From positions 1 to 64,000 of the forward strand of contig CAYPET010000011.1 of NCBI GenBank assembly GCA_964409905.1: a stretch of DNA of 64,000 nucleotides, written 5' to 3'. The translations under genes and the position numbers were made by a program. This stretch comes from JAGNRR01 sp964409905. GTDB taxonomy: Bacteria; Bacteroidota; Bacteroidia; Chitinophagales; Chitinophagaceae. The notes under the pieces are model-generated. The model made no database searches. It was not told the DNA's origin and was given only the letters and a program-made list of their open reading frames with translations. Of this stretch, positions 28,203 through 36,072 are shown piece after piece; the first letter of the stretch is position 1, and every line of letters begins with the position of its first letter.

Positions 28203-29411
28203 CTATTGCAAACCTTTTCGATCAAGGTATGCACGTGATTCTTTAGTGATTTTCGTTTTTTTCAATATGAATGTTTCCAATTTGTCAACTGGTATCCGTA
28301 AATATATTGGTGCCTCAGCTGTTAATATTTCTGTATCAAATTTTGGATTCCAACGGCGCAATGTATTGATATCAAATTGAAGTTGGTCACTAATTACATC
28401 TAAATGATAGGTGCCCTTTACTTTCAAAATGGCAATATTATCCAATTCTGCAGGTGCTATTTTTGGTTGACCTTCTTTAAAGGTTATCACGCCATTTTCT
28501 ATTACCGGGTTATCGTCATAGGCAGATGCTAGTGTCCCAAAGTTTGGGCTGGGAGCCTTTGTGCCAAATGGATATCGTCCCAAAGCCAACGCTCTCGAAT
28601 CTTTATCCAAGAAAAGAGAAGTTGCAATGAAAGCCATAACGTGATTTCTTGTTTCACGAGGTAATTTGTCCTTAATATCCCAATAGCTATTTCCTTTTGT
28701 TTGATTTAATACTCTGGTGATATTACCAGGTCCCCAATTATATCCAGCAACAGCCAAAAGCCAGTCGTTATTAAACATACGATTTAGCTGTTCCAAATAC
28801 TTTGCAGCGGCCTTAGTGCTCTTATAAAAGTCGATTCTTTCATCCACTCTTTCATCTACTCGTAATCCTAATAATCTTCCTGTCTCAGGCATAAATTGCC
28901 AAGGACCTCGCGCGCCAACGGAGGATAGCGCCTCAAAATTCATAGCACTTTCTATCACAGCTAATGCCTTTAATTCTGTTGGCAGATTATGTCTTCTTAA
29001 AACATTTTCAATAAATGAGAAATGTGAACGATGTTGTGATTTTATTCGGGTAAGTTTATTATAATGATTATTGAAATAATTCGTTATAAAAGATTGTATA
29101 AATTCAGTATGCTTACCGTAAATGCTAGGATCGATATGAACATTGGCTATTCGATGTGGCTGAACTCTTTCGTCAATCACTTCAATTTCGTTTCTTTTTT
29201 CAACGAACCTTGAACTGTCAATTTCTTTGTTGCTTTTGATGATTTTTGCTCCTGCTGGAATCATGCTGGCATCGGCAATAGGAATGATGCGAACATTCGC
29301 CTTCTGTTTTTCTTTTTCATCCATCATGGAAGTTGCCTGACCCACTGATTGATAACTTACAGAAAAAAAGAATACGGTAAGGATACTATTTATAATAAAC
29401 TGTCTTTTCAC
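28203..29411 (-). CDS. mltD: MltD-like lytic murein transglycosylase with LysM-like domain
   Basis: The protein cleaves peptidoglycan glycan strands. The 402 residues include an N-terminal signal peptide (to about SVGQA, residue 26), an SLT domain with the catalytic Glu in VIESAMNFEALSS and the GARGPWQFMPETG motif (about 165-180). A C-terminal LysM-like peptidoglycan-binding segment (about 330-375) follows. The start is a GTG at 29411, preceded by the purine stretch AAAAGGA about 10 nt upstream. It lies 19 nt behind tatA. Periplasmic or outer-membrane-associated location is inferred from the signal. Confidence 0.9.
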   Translation of the reverse strand: MKRQFIINSILTVFFFSVSYQSVGQATSMMDEKEKQKANVRIIPIADASMIPAGAKIIKSNKEIDSSRFVEKRNEIEVIDERVQPHRIANVHIDPSIYGKHTEFIQSFITNYFNNHYNKLTRIKSQHRSHFSFIENVLRRHNLPTELKALAVIESAMNFEALSSVGARGPWQFMPETGRLLGLRVDERVDERIDFYKSTKAAAKYLEQLNRMFNNDWLLAVAGYNWGPGNITRVLNQTKGNSYWDIKDKLPRETRNHVMAFIATSLFLDKDSRALALGRYPFGTKAPSPNFGTLASAYDDNPVIENGVITFKEGQPKIAPAELDNIAILKVKGTYHLDVISDQLQFDINTLRRWNPKFDTEILTAEAPIYLRIPVDKLETFILKKTKITKESRAYLDRKGLQ

Positions 29412-29430
29412 TATAGTGATTCCTTTTGAA

Positions 29431-29637
29431 CTACTTGTCTTTATCGCTTTCTTTCATGCCTGCTTCTATTTCGCTTTTCACGCTATCTTTCGCATCCTTA
29501 AATTCTTTTACGCCTCTGCCTACTCCACGCATGAACTCAGGAATTTTTTTTGCACCAAATAATATTAGTACTGCAAGTACAATAATTACCCACTCTGATC
29601 CGGCGGGAAGCCCTAATAAAAAAATTGAATTAATCAT
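29431..29637 (-). CDS. tatA: Twin-arginine translocase subunit TatA
   Basis: TatA forms the pore of the system that exports folded proteins. The 68 residues have one short N-terminal membrane helix, then the hinge and amphipathic helix LFGAKKIPEFMRGVGRG, and a charged tail. I use ATG 29637; the frame also opens with a TTG three codons earlier, which is less likely. tatC is not adjacent. The next genes are mltD and truA on the same strand. Confidence 0.9.
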   Translation of the reverse strand: MINSIFLLGLPAGSEWVIIVLAVLILFGAKKIPEFMRGVGRGVKEFKDAKDSVKSEIEAGMKESDKDK

Positions 29638-29734
29638 TTGTATCAATAGATATGTGTGGTAAAAGTAGCATGGATAGTGAGTTATTCCAACATTTCAATG
29701 TTAAATACCAAAATATTTTTTCTTGTTCTCAAAA

Positions 29735-29761
29735 TGTAAAAAGACCGCAATTGCGGTCTTT
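29735..29761 (-). terminator. Terminator after rplS
   Basis: On the minus strand an 11-bp inverted repeat centred on AATT (29740-29761, arms AAAGACCGCA and TGCGGTCTTT) runs into five Ts. It lies 26 nt after the rplS stop. Confidence 0.85.
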
Positions 29762-29786
29762 AGAACAAGTATTTATTGGTAACAAT

Positions 29787-30140
29787 TTATGCCATTCTTT
29801 TTTCTTTGATACGGGCAGATTTACCACGTCTTTCACGAAGATAAAATAGCTTAGCTCTGCGCACTTTACCTACCTTATTCACCGCAATACTCTCAATAAA
29901 GGGTGAGTATAATGGGAAGGTTCTTTCAACTCCAATATTATCGCTTATTTTACGAACGGTGAAAGCCTGAGTTGCTCCAGTACCTTGTCTTTTTAGGCAA
30001 GTGCCACGAAATGATTGGATACGTTCTTTATTCCCCTCTTTAATTTTATAATTAACTGTAATGTTGTCACCAGCTTTGAATTTTGGAAATTCAACTTTTA
30101 GTGCTAACTGCTCTTGAACATATTTTACTGCTTCTTGCAT
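29787..30140 (-). CDS. rplS: 50S ribosomal protein L19
   Basis: L19 sits at the interface of the two ribosomal subunits. The 117 residues carry the family signature SFRGTCLKRQGTGATQAFTVRKIS and the C-terminal RRAKLFYLRERRGKSARIKE. It is transcribed alone: it has a perfect -7 box (30164-30171) 23 nt upstream and a strong terminator behind it. The usual rpsP-rimM-trmD partners are not next to it. Confidence 0.97.
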   Translation of the reverse strand: MQEAVKYVQEQLALKVEFPKFKAGDNITVNYKIKEGNKERIQSFRGTCLKRQGTGATQAFTVRKISDNIGVERTFPLYSPFIESIAVNKVGKVRRAKLFYLRERRGKSARIKEKRMA

Positions 30141-30163
30141 GATCTTGCTTTTTAAAAGGATGG

Positions 30164-30171
30164 CAAAAGTA
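30164..30171 (-). promoter_or_regulatory. -7 box of rplS
   Basis: TACTTTTG on the minus strand matches TAnnTTTG. It ends 23 nt before the rplS ATG. Confidence 0.65.
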
Positions 30172-30199
30172 GACTAAATTTTATAAAAATTGTTTTTTT

Positions 30200-31612
30200 T
30201 TATGGGAAAATACCTAATTCCATATAGGCTCGGCCCACCTTGTTAATTGAAGAAACGAAGGCTGCTGTTCGCATATCCTCAATACGTTTGCTTCGCATCC
30301 AAATGTCTCTAATTTCTTGATAGGCTCCAATCATGGTATCCTCTAAGCCAGAATATACTAAATCAACTTCGTCACCACCATGGATTAGATCCTTACGCTG
30401 ACTAGCAGTGAATTTATGACCGGTAAGTTTCTCGATTGTTTCAACTAATTTAGCATTGGTATTTTCGTTAAATCGTTTTTCCATACGATTGTAACGAACG
30501 TGGCTTAGATTTTTTAACCATTCAAAATAGCTTACGGTTACACCTCCGGCGTTCAAATACATATCTGGCACTACTAATACGCCTTTTTTGTTAAGAATTT
30601 CGTCAGCCTCTGGAGTTAGTGGACCATTAGCAGCTTCCCCAATAATTTTAGCTTTAATATTCTTTGCATTTGATTTGTCGATTACATTTTCAAGTGCAGC
30701 AGGAATCAGGATATCACATGGCAACTCCAAAGCAGCCTTATTATCACTCAGTTTTTTAGTACCCTCAAAGCCTACAATTGTTCCTTTGCGCTTGCGATGT
30801 GCCATTAATTTATCTATATTAATGCCTTTTTCACTTGATATAGAGCCTTCATATTCAGCAACTCCCACAATTATAGCTCCAGCGTTTTGGAAAAATTTTG
30901 CAGCATGGTAGCCAACATTACCGAGACCTTGAACAACAACTTTCTTTCCCTCGATGCCAGGTTCCATGTTTAGTTTCTTCATTACTTCGGTATCGTTGCA
31001 CATTTCACGAATACCATAAAATACACCCAAGCCTGTTGCCTCTGTACGTCCAGCAACACCGCCTTGTGCAATGGGCTTTCCGGTAACACACCCCATGGCA
31101 TCTACCTCGCCCGGACGTAATGAGTTGTATGTATCCACAATCCAACTCATTTCACGAGCACCCGTTCCATAATCTGGCGCAGGTACGTCAATGCCAGGCC
31201 CTATAAAATTCTTTTTTACTAACTCGGATGTATAGCGTCTGGTGATTTTTTCTAAATCGTATTCAGAATATGCTTTAGGATCGATTTTTATGCCTCCTTT
31301 CGCTCCTCCAAACGGTACGTTAACTATCGCGCATTTAAATGTCATTAATGACGCTAACGCCATTACTTCGTCCTGATTTACATCTAAACTGTATCGAATA
31401 CCACCTTTTACAGGCAATTTGTGATGTGAGTGTTGAACGCGATATGCTTCAATTACCTCAATTTTATTTTTTACGCGAACAGGAAACTTCATTCGGTAGA
31501 CCGAATTACAAGCTTTGATTTGCTCAAGAATTCCTTTTTCTATTTTGGTAAACGGAGCAGCTTTGTCAAAATTGCGCTCAACGCTCTCGAAGAAACTATA
31601 GTTTGATGCCAT
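30200..31612 (-). CDS. gdhA: Glutamate dehydrogenase (Glu/Leu/Phe/Val dehydrogenase family)
   Basis: The enzyme interconverts glutamate and 2-oxoglutarate with NAD(P). The 470 residues contain the catalytic Lys region PFGGAKGGIKIDP (about 105-117), the GPGIDVPAPDYGTG motif and the dinucleotide-binding fold VVVQGLGNVGYHAA. Length and motifs fit the hexameric GDH type used by Bacteroidota. It is the last gene of a run that starts with pruA, so its likely role is catabolic: proline to glutamate to 2-oxoglutarate. Leucine or phenylalanine dehydrogenase activity cannot be excluded from sequence alone. Confidence 0.93.
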   Translation of the reverse strand: MASNYSFFESVERNFDKAAPFTKIEKGILEQIKACNSVYRMKFPVRVKNKIEVIEAYRVQHSHHKLPVKGGIRYSLDVNQDEVMALASLMTFKCAIVNVPFGGAKGGIKIDPKAYSEYDLEKITRRYTSELVKKNFIGPGIDVPAPDYGTGAREMSWIVDTYNSLRPGEVDAMGCVTGKPIAQGGVAGRTEATGLGVFYGIREMCNDTEVMKKLNMEPGIEGKKVVVQGLGNVGYHAAKFFQNAGAIIVGVAEYEGSISSEKGINIDKLMAHRKRKGTIVGFEGTKKLSDNKAALELPCDILIPAALENVIDKSNAKNIKAKIIGEAANGPLTPEADEILNKKGVLVVPDMYLNAGGVTVSYFEWLKNLSHVRYNRMEKRFNENTNAKLVETIEKLTGHKFTASQRKDLIHGGDEVDLVYSGLEDTMIGAYQEIRDIWMRSKRIEDMRTAAFVSSINKVGRAYMELGIFP

Positions 31613-31640
31613 AAAATTTGTTTAATGGGAAAGTTTTAAT

Positions 31641-31877
31641 CTATTTTTTTTCTAATTTATTTAGTTTTCTTTCAATACAGATTAGGTAAAGAATAATTCC
31701 GGCAAATATAGTTGCCATTACGAATACAACAAGATAAATTTTACCATTTTGGTATAGGATATCTGCCATTTCCGTGTTGTCTGCATACCCCTCTTGGGCT
31801 AATGAGGTAGCGGGATTCAGGAATTGTAATGTTGTTACCAAAAACAGCATCAAAGTCTTTTTCAATTGGTTGACCAT
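31641..31877 (-). CDS. ccmD: CcmD-like cytochrome c maturation protein
   Basis: CcmD is a small membrane protein needed to release heme-loaded CcmE from CcmC. The 78 residues have an N-terminal signal-like segment ending near SLAQ, a short periplasmic stretch, one membrane helix (about 48-68) and the positively charged tail ERKLNKLEKK. The start overlaps the end of ccmC by 16 nt, the classical arrangement. Sequence conservation in the family is weak, so position supports the call as much as sequence does. Confidence 0.78.
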   Translation of the reverse strand: MVNQLKKTLMLFLVTTLQFLNPATSLAQEGYADNTEMADILYQNGKIYLVVFVMATIFAGIILYLICIERKLNKLEKK

Positions 31878-32560
31878 TTTCTTAATATTTCTAATTTTTT
31901 TATTCTAATTCGAATGTCATAAATCCAAAAACCAAGCATTGTCCAACCTATCATGGCAGGCAGGCTTACTTTTCTAAACTCAGATGCGGCATCGTATAAT
32001 GCCCCAAGCGGATTGCTATCGCCAGATGCGGGATGCAATGATTCGAAACGCGCCGGTATAATGAATAGCAGTGGAACAATAAGTGCAAATGCAAAAACGT
32101 TATAAACCGCAGAAATTGTAGCTACATTCTTTTTATTCTGTATTGAATTTCTCAAAACAAGGTAGGCAAAGTAGGTTAGCAGACATAAGCCAGCGCCAAT
32201 CTGCTTCGGATCGTTGCTCCAAGGTTTACCCCATGTGCCTGACGCCCAAATCATACCAGTGACCATACCCAAACAGCCGAATACAACACCCACATTAACC
32301 AATTCTAGTGACATGGTATCTAGTATTGGGTCTTTTTTTGACAAATAACGCAAAGCATTTATCGCTGATACCAAAAAACAAATAATCATTACATACCACA
32401 TTGGCACATGGTAAAACAGATTTCTGGCTGATTCATTTAACTTAGGAATTGCCGGAATGTCCACCAACATCCCACCGATTATTACCCATGNNNNNNNNNN
32501 TACCCATGAGAGCAATAATACGGTCAACAATTTCCACCAGTATTGCTTAAAAAACTGCAT
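31862..32560 (-). CDS. ccmC: Heme exporter/cytochrome c biogenesis protein CcmC (contains a contig join)
   Basis: CcmC delivers heme to the periplasmic chaperone CcmE for cytochrome c maturation. The protein has six membrane helices, the His of YHVPMWY, and the tryptophan-rich periplasmic motif ASGTWGKPWSNDPK. A 10-N run at 32491-32500 falls in the first membrane helix. Both ends of the gap carry the same 8 bases (CATGGGTA on the coding strand). Merging them and deleting the Ns restores LLLSWVIIGGMLVDIP in frame and gives a normal 226-residue protein. It starts 5 nt after the pruA stop. Confidence 0.92.
   Translation of the reverse strand: MQFFKQYWWKLLTVLLLSWVXXXXWVIIGGMLVDIPAIPKLNESARNLFYHVPMWYVMIICFLVSAINALRYLSKKDPILDTMSLELVNVGVVFGCLGMVTGMIWASGTWGKPWSNDPKQIGAGLCLLTYFAYLVLRNSIQNKKNVATISAVYNVFAFALIVPLLFIIPARFESLHPASGDSNPLGALYDAASEFRKVSLPAMIGWTMLGFWIYDIRIRIKKLEILRKWSTN
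32491..32500. other. Assembly gap (10 N) inside ccmC, probably a false gap
   Basis: The eight bases before the Ns and the eight after are identical (TACCCATG on the plus strand). The two contigs most likely overlap here, and the Ns plus one repeat copy (18 nt) should be removed. Confidence 0.95.
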
Positions 32561-32565
32561 ACAAA

Positions 32566-34197
32566 TTATTTCTCTTCTAAAAATGGATAGCGGTAATCTG
32601 TTGGGGTATTAAATGTTTCTTTTATTGTCCTTGGACTCAACCATCGATAAAGATTAATCATAGATCCAGCTTTGTCATTCGTGCCACTGGCTCTTCCACC
32701 ACCAAATGGTTGTTGGCCTACAACTGCCCCTGTTGGTTTATCATTGATATAAAAATTACCAGCACTGTTTTCGAGTGTTTCTAAAGCTTCTTGCACTGCA
32801 AATCGATCTTTGGCAAAAATAGAGCCCGTGAGTGCATAAGGGGATGTAGAATCAACAAGTTTCAACGTTTTAGAAAAATCTTTTTCATCATAGACATAAA
32901 TAGTGAGTACTGGCCCAAAAATCTCTTCACACATTGTGGTTGCGTTTGGGTTAGTTGTCTCAATTATTGTTGGTTCTATGAAATAGCCTTTCTTTTTATC
33001 ATATCCACCACCCGCAATGATTTTATTGCCTTTTTCTTTTTTAGCGCCATCAACATAAGCAGTAATGCTATTAAAGGCTTTTTCATCAATAACGGCATTT
33101 ATAAAGTTGGTAAAATCTTCAGTTGTGCCCATTTTTAGGGTTTTCATATCGGCCAATAATTTCTTTTTAATGTCCTTGGCCAAGTTGGATGGCAAGTAAG
33201 CTCGCGATGCGGCACTGCATTTTTGCCCTTGAAATTCGAATGACCCACGCAGCAACGCTGTGGCAACTTCGTCAACGTTGGCAGAAGGATGCACCATTAC
33301 GAAATCTTTGCCTCCTGTTTCACCCACAATACGTGGGTAAGTTCTGTATTTGCTGATATTTTCGCCAATTGTGCGCCACATTGTTTGAAAAACGCCTGTA
33401 GAACCTGTAAAATGCACACCAGCAAAGTCCTTGTGCGAGAAACAAACTTCACCTACTTCAGGGCCTCGGCTGTAAATAAGATTAATTACGCCATCAGGTA
33501 GTCCTGCTTCGCGCAAAATACGCATTGTGAGACTAGCTGAATAAATTTGAGTTTCGGCAGGCTTCCAGACAACTACGTTGCCACACATGGCCGCAGAAGT
33601 AGGTAAGTTGCCACCAATGGCCGTAAAATTAAAGGGCGTTACCGCCAATACGAAACCTTCTAAGGGTCTGTACTGCACACGGTTGTATACCCCTTCACTT
33701 GATATGGGTTGTTGTGAATAAATCTCACTCAGAAAATGAACGTTAAAGCGCAAGAAGTCTATCAATTCGCAAGTACTGTCAATTTCTGCCTGAAAAGCAT
33801 TTTTGCTTTGCCCAAGCATAGTGGCCGCCAACATATCATAGCGATATTTACCGGCAATCAAATCAGCAGCTTTCAAAAAAATAGAAGCCCGTTGTTCCCA
33901 TGACATTGCAGACCAGCTTGATTTAGCTTTTAGTGCAGCATTAATCGCTTGAGTAACATGTTTTTTTTCACCTTTATGAAATACACCTAGGGTATGTTTT
34001 AATTCGTGGGGTGGGTGAATGCTTTGTTTGACACCTGAGTAGACCTCCTCACCGCCTATGTATTGGGGTATTTCAATTTGAGTGCTTTTGGCACGTTTTA
34101 ATGCTTCTTTTAATTTTTTCTTTTCCTCCGACCCTTTGGCAAAACTTTTTACAGGTTCGTTTTTTGGGGTCGGAAAATAGAAATATCCGTTACTCAT
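32566..34197 (-). CDS. pruA: L-glutamate gamma-semialdehyde dehydrogenase (P5C dehydrogenase)
   Basis: PruA oxidises the semialdehyde from proline breakdown to glutamate. The 543 residues are a full aldehyde dehydrogenase with the catalytic Cys in FQGQKCSAASRAY and the base Glu in VVGETGGKDFV. KPTGAVVGQQPFGGGRASGTNDK near the end is typical of P5C dehydrogenases. The start is ATG 34197; an upstream extension to 34320 would cross the -7 box at 34222-34229. It heads an apparent operon with ccmC, ccmD and gdhA. The proline dehydrogenase partner is not in the window. Confidence 0.95.
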   Translation of the reverse strand: MSNGYFYFPTPKNEPVKSFAKGSEEKKKLKEALKRAKSTQIEIPQYIGGEEVYSGVKQSIHPPHELKHTLGVFHKGEKKHVTQAINAALKAKSSWSAMSWEQRASIFLKAADLIAGKYRYDMLAATMLGQSKNAFQAEIDSTCELIDFLRFNVHFLSEIYSQQPISSEGVYNRVQYRPLEGFVLAVTPFNFTAIGGNLPTSAAMCGNVVVWKPAETQIYSASLTMRILREAGLPDGVINLIYSRGPEVGEVCFSHKDFAGVHFTGSTGVFQTMWRTIGENISKYRTYPRIVGETGGKDFVMVHPSANVDEVATALLRGSFEFQGQKCSAASRAYLPSNLAKDIKKKLLADMKTLKMGTTEDFTNFINAVIDEKAFNSITAYVDGAKKEKGNKIIAGGGYDKKKGYFIEPTIIETTNPNATTMCEEIFGPVLTIYVYDEKDFSKTLKLVDSTSPYALTGSIFAKDRFAVQEALETLENSAGNFYINDKPTGAVVGQQPFGGGRASGTNDKAGSMINLYRWLSPRTIKETFNTPTDYRYPFLEEK

Positions 34198-34221
34198 GAT
34201 GCGTAAAATTTTTGTGAGTTG

Positions 34222-34229
34222 CAAAGATA
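34222..34229 (-). promoter_or_regulatory. -7 box of the pruA operon
   Basis: TATCTTTG on the minus strand matches TAnnTTTG and ends 24 nt before the pruA ATG. It supports the start at 34197. Confidence 0.65.
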
Positions 34230-34335
34230 GCGTATATTTTGCTTGGGGATGTTGAGCAGGTTTGGCTTTTTTGTTTTTTGTGCTTTCTACAAAAGTTGGA
34301 TGGGACAGAAGGGGTAGCATTGAGAATGGAAGACG

Positions 34336-34343
34336 TACTTTTG
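34336..34343 (+). promoter_or_regulatory. -7 box of the 99-aa membrane protein gene (leaderless type)
   Basis: TACTTTTG matches TAnnTTTG and ends 4 nt before the ATG at 34348. Confidence 0.6.
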
Positions 34344-34347
34344 GGTC

Positions 34348-34647
34348 ATGTTACGAAACAACTATTTGTTTGGCTTTTTTTTAGGAGCTATCATTCCTTT
34401 GTTGGGTATTTGTATGGTTTATATCATTCGATACATGCCGAAGGATGTCAGTGTAGCTTACTTTATAGAGATATTACAACAAAATCCAAGGGCTATTTCG
34501 TCTACCCTTTCTTTGGGTTTGATTGCCTGCATTCCATTATTCACTTATTACAAGAATAGGCGATTATATAAAACACTCTATGGGATTTTTGTGGCAGTGG
34601 CAATTTATGCCTTGATCGTTGTGGGGTACAAATTTGATTTCTTTTAG
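34348..34647 (+). CDS. Small membrane protein upstream of lpxB, unknown function
   Basis: The 99 residues form three hydrophobic segments (about 7-27, 50-68 and 75-95) with basic loops such as YYKNRRLYK. I recognise no named family. It lies 3 nt before lpxB and is probably co-transcribed with it, hinting at an envelope role, though this is inference from position only. The -7 box 4 nt upstream supports this frame over a longer frame that overlaps it from 34239. Confidence 0.7.
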   Translation: MLRNNYLFGFFLGAIIPLLGICMVYIIRYMPKDVSVAYFIEILQQNPRAISSTLSLGLIACIPLFTYYKNRRLYKTLYGIFVAVAIYALIVVGYKFDFF

Positions 34648-34650
34648 GGT

Positions 34651-35733
34651 ATGAAAATTTTTATTGTAGCTGGTGAGGCTAGTGGGGATATGCATGCTGC
34701 CAATTTGGTCAAGCAAATAAAACAGCGACATGCCAATGTCGAATTAGAAGGCTGGGGAGGTGATAAAATGGAGGCTGCAGGGGTGCGAATTCATAAACAT
34801 ATATCTTCCTTAGCATTTATGGGTTTCGTAGAGGTTTTACGAAACTTAAAAACAATACTCAGAAATTTTAAACTCATTAAAAGTCAAATATTGACTTTCC
34901 AGCCGGATGCTATTGTGTTGGTTGATTATCCCGGCTTTAATTTACGATTAGCGCAGTGGCTTAAAACCCTGAACTTTAATGTGATATATTATATTGCTCC
35001 GCAAGTTTGGGCTTGGAAAGAGAATCGCGTACAAAAATTGAAAAGGTACACGGATAAGATTTTGTGTATTCTACCCTTTGAGAAAGAATTTTTTGCCAGG
35101 CATAATGTTGCGGTTGATTATGTAGGGCATCCATTGCTGGAGCAAATCCGATTCGAGGTGGGTGAGCGCAAAGAGATTATTGCATTGCTACCCGGAAGCA
35201 GATTGCAAGAGGTATCGGCAATGTTGCCTATAATGCTGAGTGTGATGGATGCGTTTGATAATTATTATTTTAAAATTGCCAAATCTTCTAATCTAAGCAA
35301 AAAGGTTTATGAAAAAATAATAGGCAATAAACCAGTAGAGATTTATGAGAAAGGTTCGGCATCATTGTTATCTCAGGCTAAGTTTGCTTTGGTTACGTCG
35401 GGCACCGCGACCTTAGAGACTGCCTTATATGCCGTGCCCCAGATAGTTTGTTACAAAAGCGGTTCTATTTCTTATCAGATAGCCAAAAGACTGATTAAAG
35501 TTCCCTACATATCCTTGGTCAATCTTATTGCTAATAAAGAAGTGGTGAAAGAATTAATACAACAAGATTTTAATTCAGAGAACTTGAAAATAGAATTGAA
35601 GAAGCTGGGTCAACCGGCCATACGACAACAAATGTTAGATGACTATCAGGCTATTACGAAACTGCTTGGTGACGGTACAGCCTCTGCTAAAGCAGCCCAA
35701 ATCATTATTGATTACTTAAATAGTAAGCGATAA
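34651..35733 (+). CDS. lpxB: Lipid-A-disaccharide synthase
   Basis: LpxB joins lipid X and UDP-diacylglucosamine to the lipid A disaccharide at the inner membrane. The 360 residues include the N-terminal VAGEASGDMHAANL motif, WGGDKMEAAG, the YYIAPQVWAWKENRV segment and TSGTATLETAL (about 250-260), all typical of glycosyltransferase family 19. It follows the small membrane protein gene by 3 nt. Its 3' end overlaps a small gene on the opposite strand (35712-35882). Confidence 0.97.
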   Translation: MKIFIVAGEASGDMHAANLVKQIKQRHANVELEGWGGDKMEAAGVRIHKHISSLAFMGFVEVLRNLKTILRNFKLIKSQILTFQPDAIVLVDYPGFNLRLAQWLKTLNFNVIYYIAPQVWAWKENRVQKLKRYTDKILCILPFEKEFFARHNVAVDYVGHPLLEQIRFEVGERKEIIALLPGSRLQEVSAMLPIMLSVMDAFDNYYFKIAKSSNLSKKVYEKIIGNKPVEIYEKGSASLLSQAKFALVTSGTATLETALYAVPQIVCYKSGSISYQIAKRLIKVPYISLVNLIANKEVVKELIQQDFNSENLKIELKKLGQPAIRQQMLDDYQAITKLLGDGTASAKAAQIIIDYLNSKR

Positions 35734-35882
35734 AGTATAACCCCGATAGCAATTAAGAATATGAAAATAGAAATGCGATTCATGCCGTGCATTATTTTCA
35801 CATTCACTCCTTTATTCGCTTCAGGGTCTTTTTTCTTTAGGTAAAAATATTCCAACAACTGATCCCAAATTGTGCGTTTCAT
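35712..35882 (-). CDS. Small membrane-anchored protein (DUF6728-like)
   Basis: A 56-residue protein beginning MKRTIWDQLLEYFYLKKK, with a charged middle (DPEANKGVNVKIMHGMNR) and one C-terminal membrane helix (about 37-55). I recall similar proteins of about 58 residues in Bacteroidota under the name DUF6728, but cannot confirm the match. Codon usage and the coherent hydrophobic tail argue for a real gene. Its last 22 nt overlap the end of lpxB, and its upstream side faces the tRNA-Ala promoter. Function unknown. Confidence 0.68.
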   Translation of the reverse strand: MKRTIWDQLLEYFYLKKKDPEANKGVNVKIMHGMNRISIFIFLIAIGVILYRLLFK

Positions 35883-35921
35883 AGAATACGAAATTACGTT
35901 TTTTGTTTTGTATAATCGGAT

Positions 35922-35929
35922 TATATTTG
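35922..35929 (+). promoter_or_regulatory. -7 box of the tRNA-Ala promoter
   Basis: TATATTTG matches TAnnTTTG and ends 10 nt before the mature tRNA 5' end. TTTTG tracts stand at the -33 position. Confidence 0.7.
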
Positions 35930-35935
35930 CCGTCC

Positions 35936-36014
<79 letters not shown>

Positions 36015-36020
36015 GAATCG

Positions 36021-36050
36021 AAAGGGACGAAAGTCCCTTTCTTTTATTTT
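36021..36050 (+). terminator. Terminator after tRNA-Ala
   Basis: A perfect 8-bp stem (AAAGGGAC/GTCCCTTT) with a GAAA tetraloop is followed by CTTTTATTTT. Confidence 0.9.
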
Positions 36051-36055
36051 AAGCT

Positions 36056-36063
36056 TACTTTTG
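36056..36063 (+). promoter_or_regulatory. -7 box of mscS-like gene
   Basis: TACTTTTG matches TAnnTTTG and ends 9 nt before the ATG at 36073. Confidence 0.6.
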
Positions 36064-36072
36064 TTGGTACCA

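Noticed and set aside
34239..34559. 106-codon frame overlapping the 34348 gene
   Set aside because: It is a shadow in another frame. The -7 box 4 nt before 34348 and the coherent membrane helices support the other frame.
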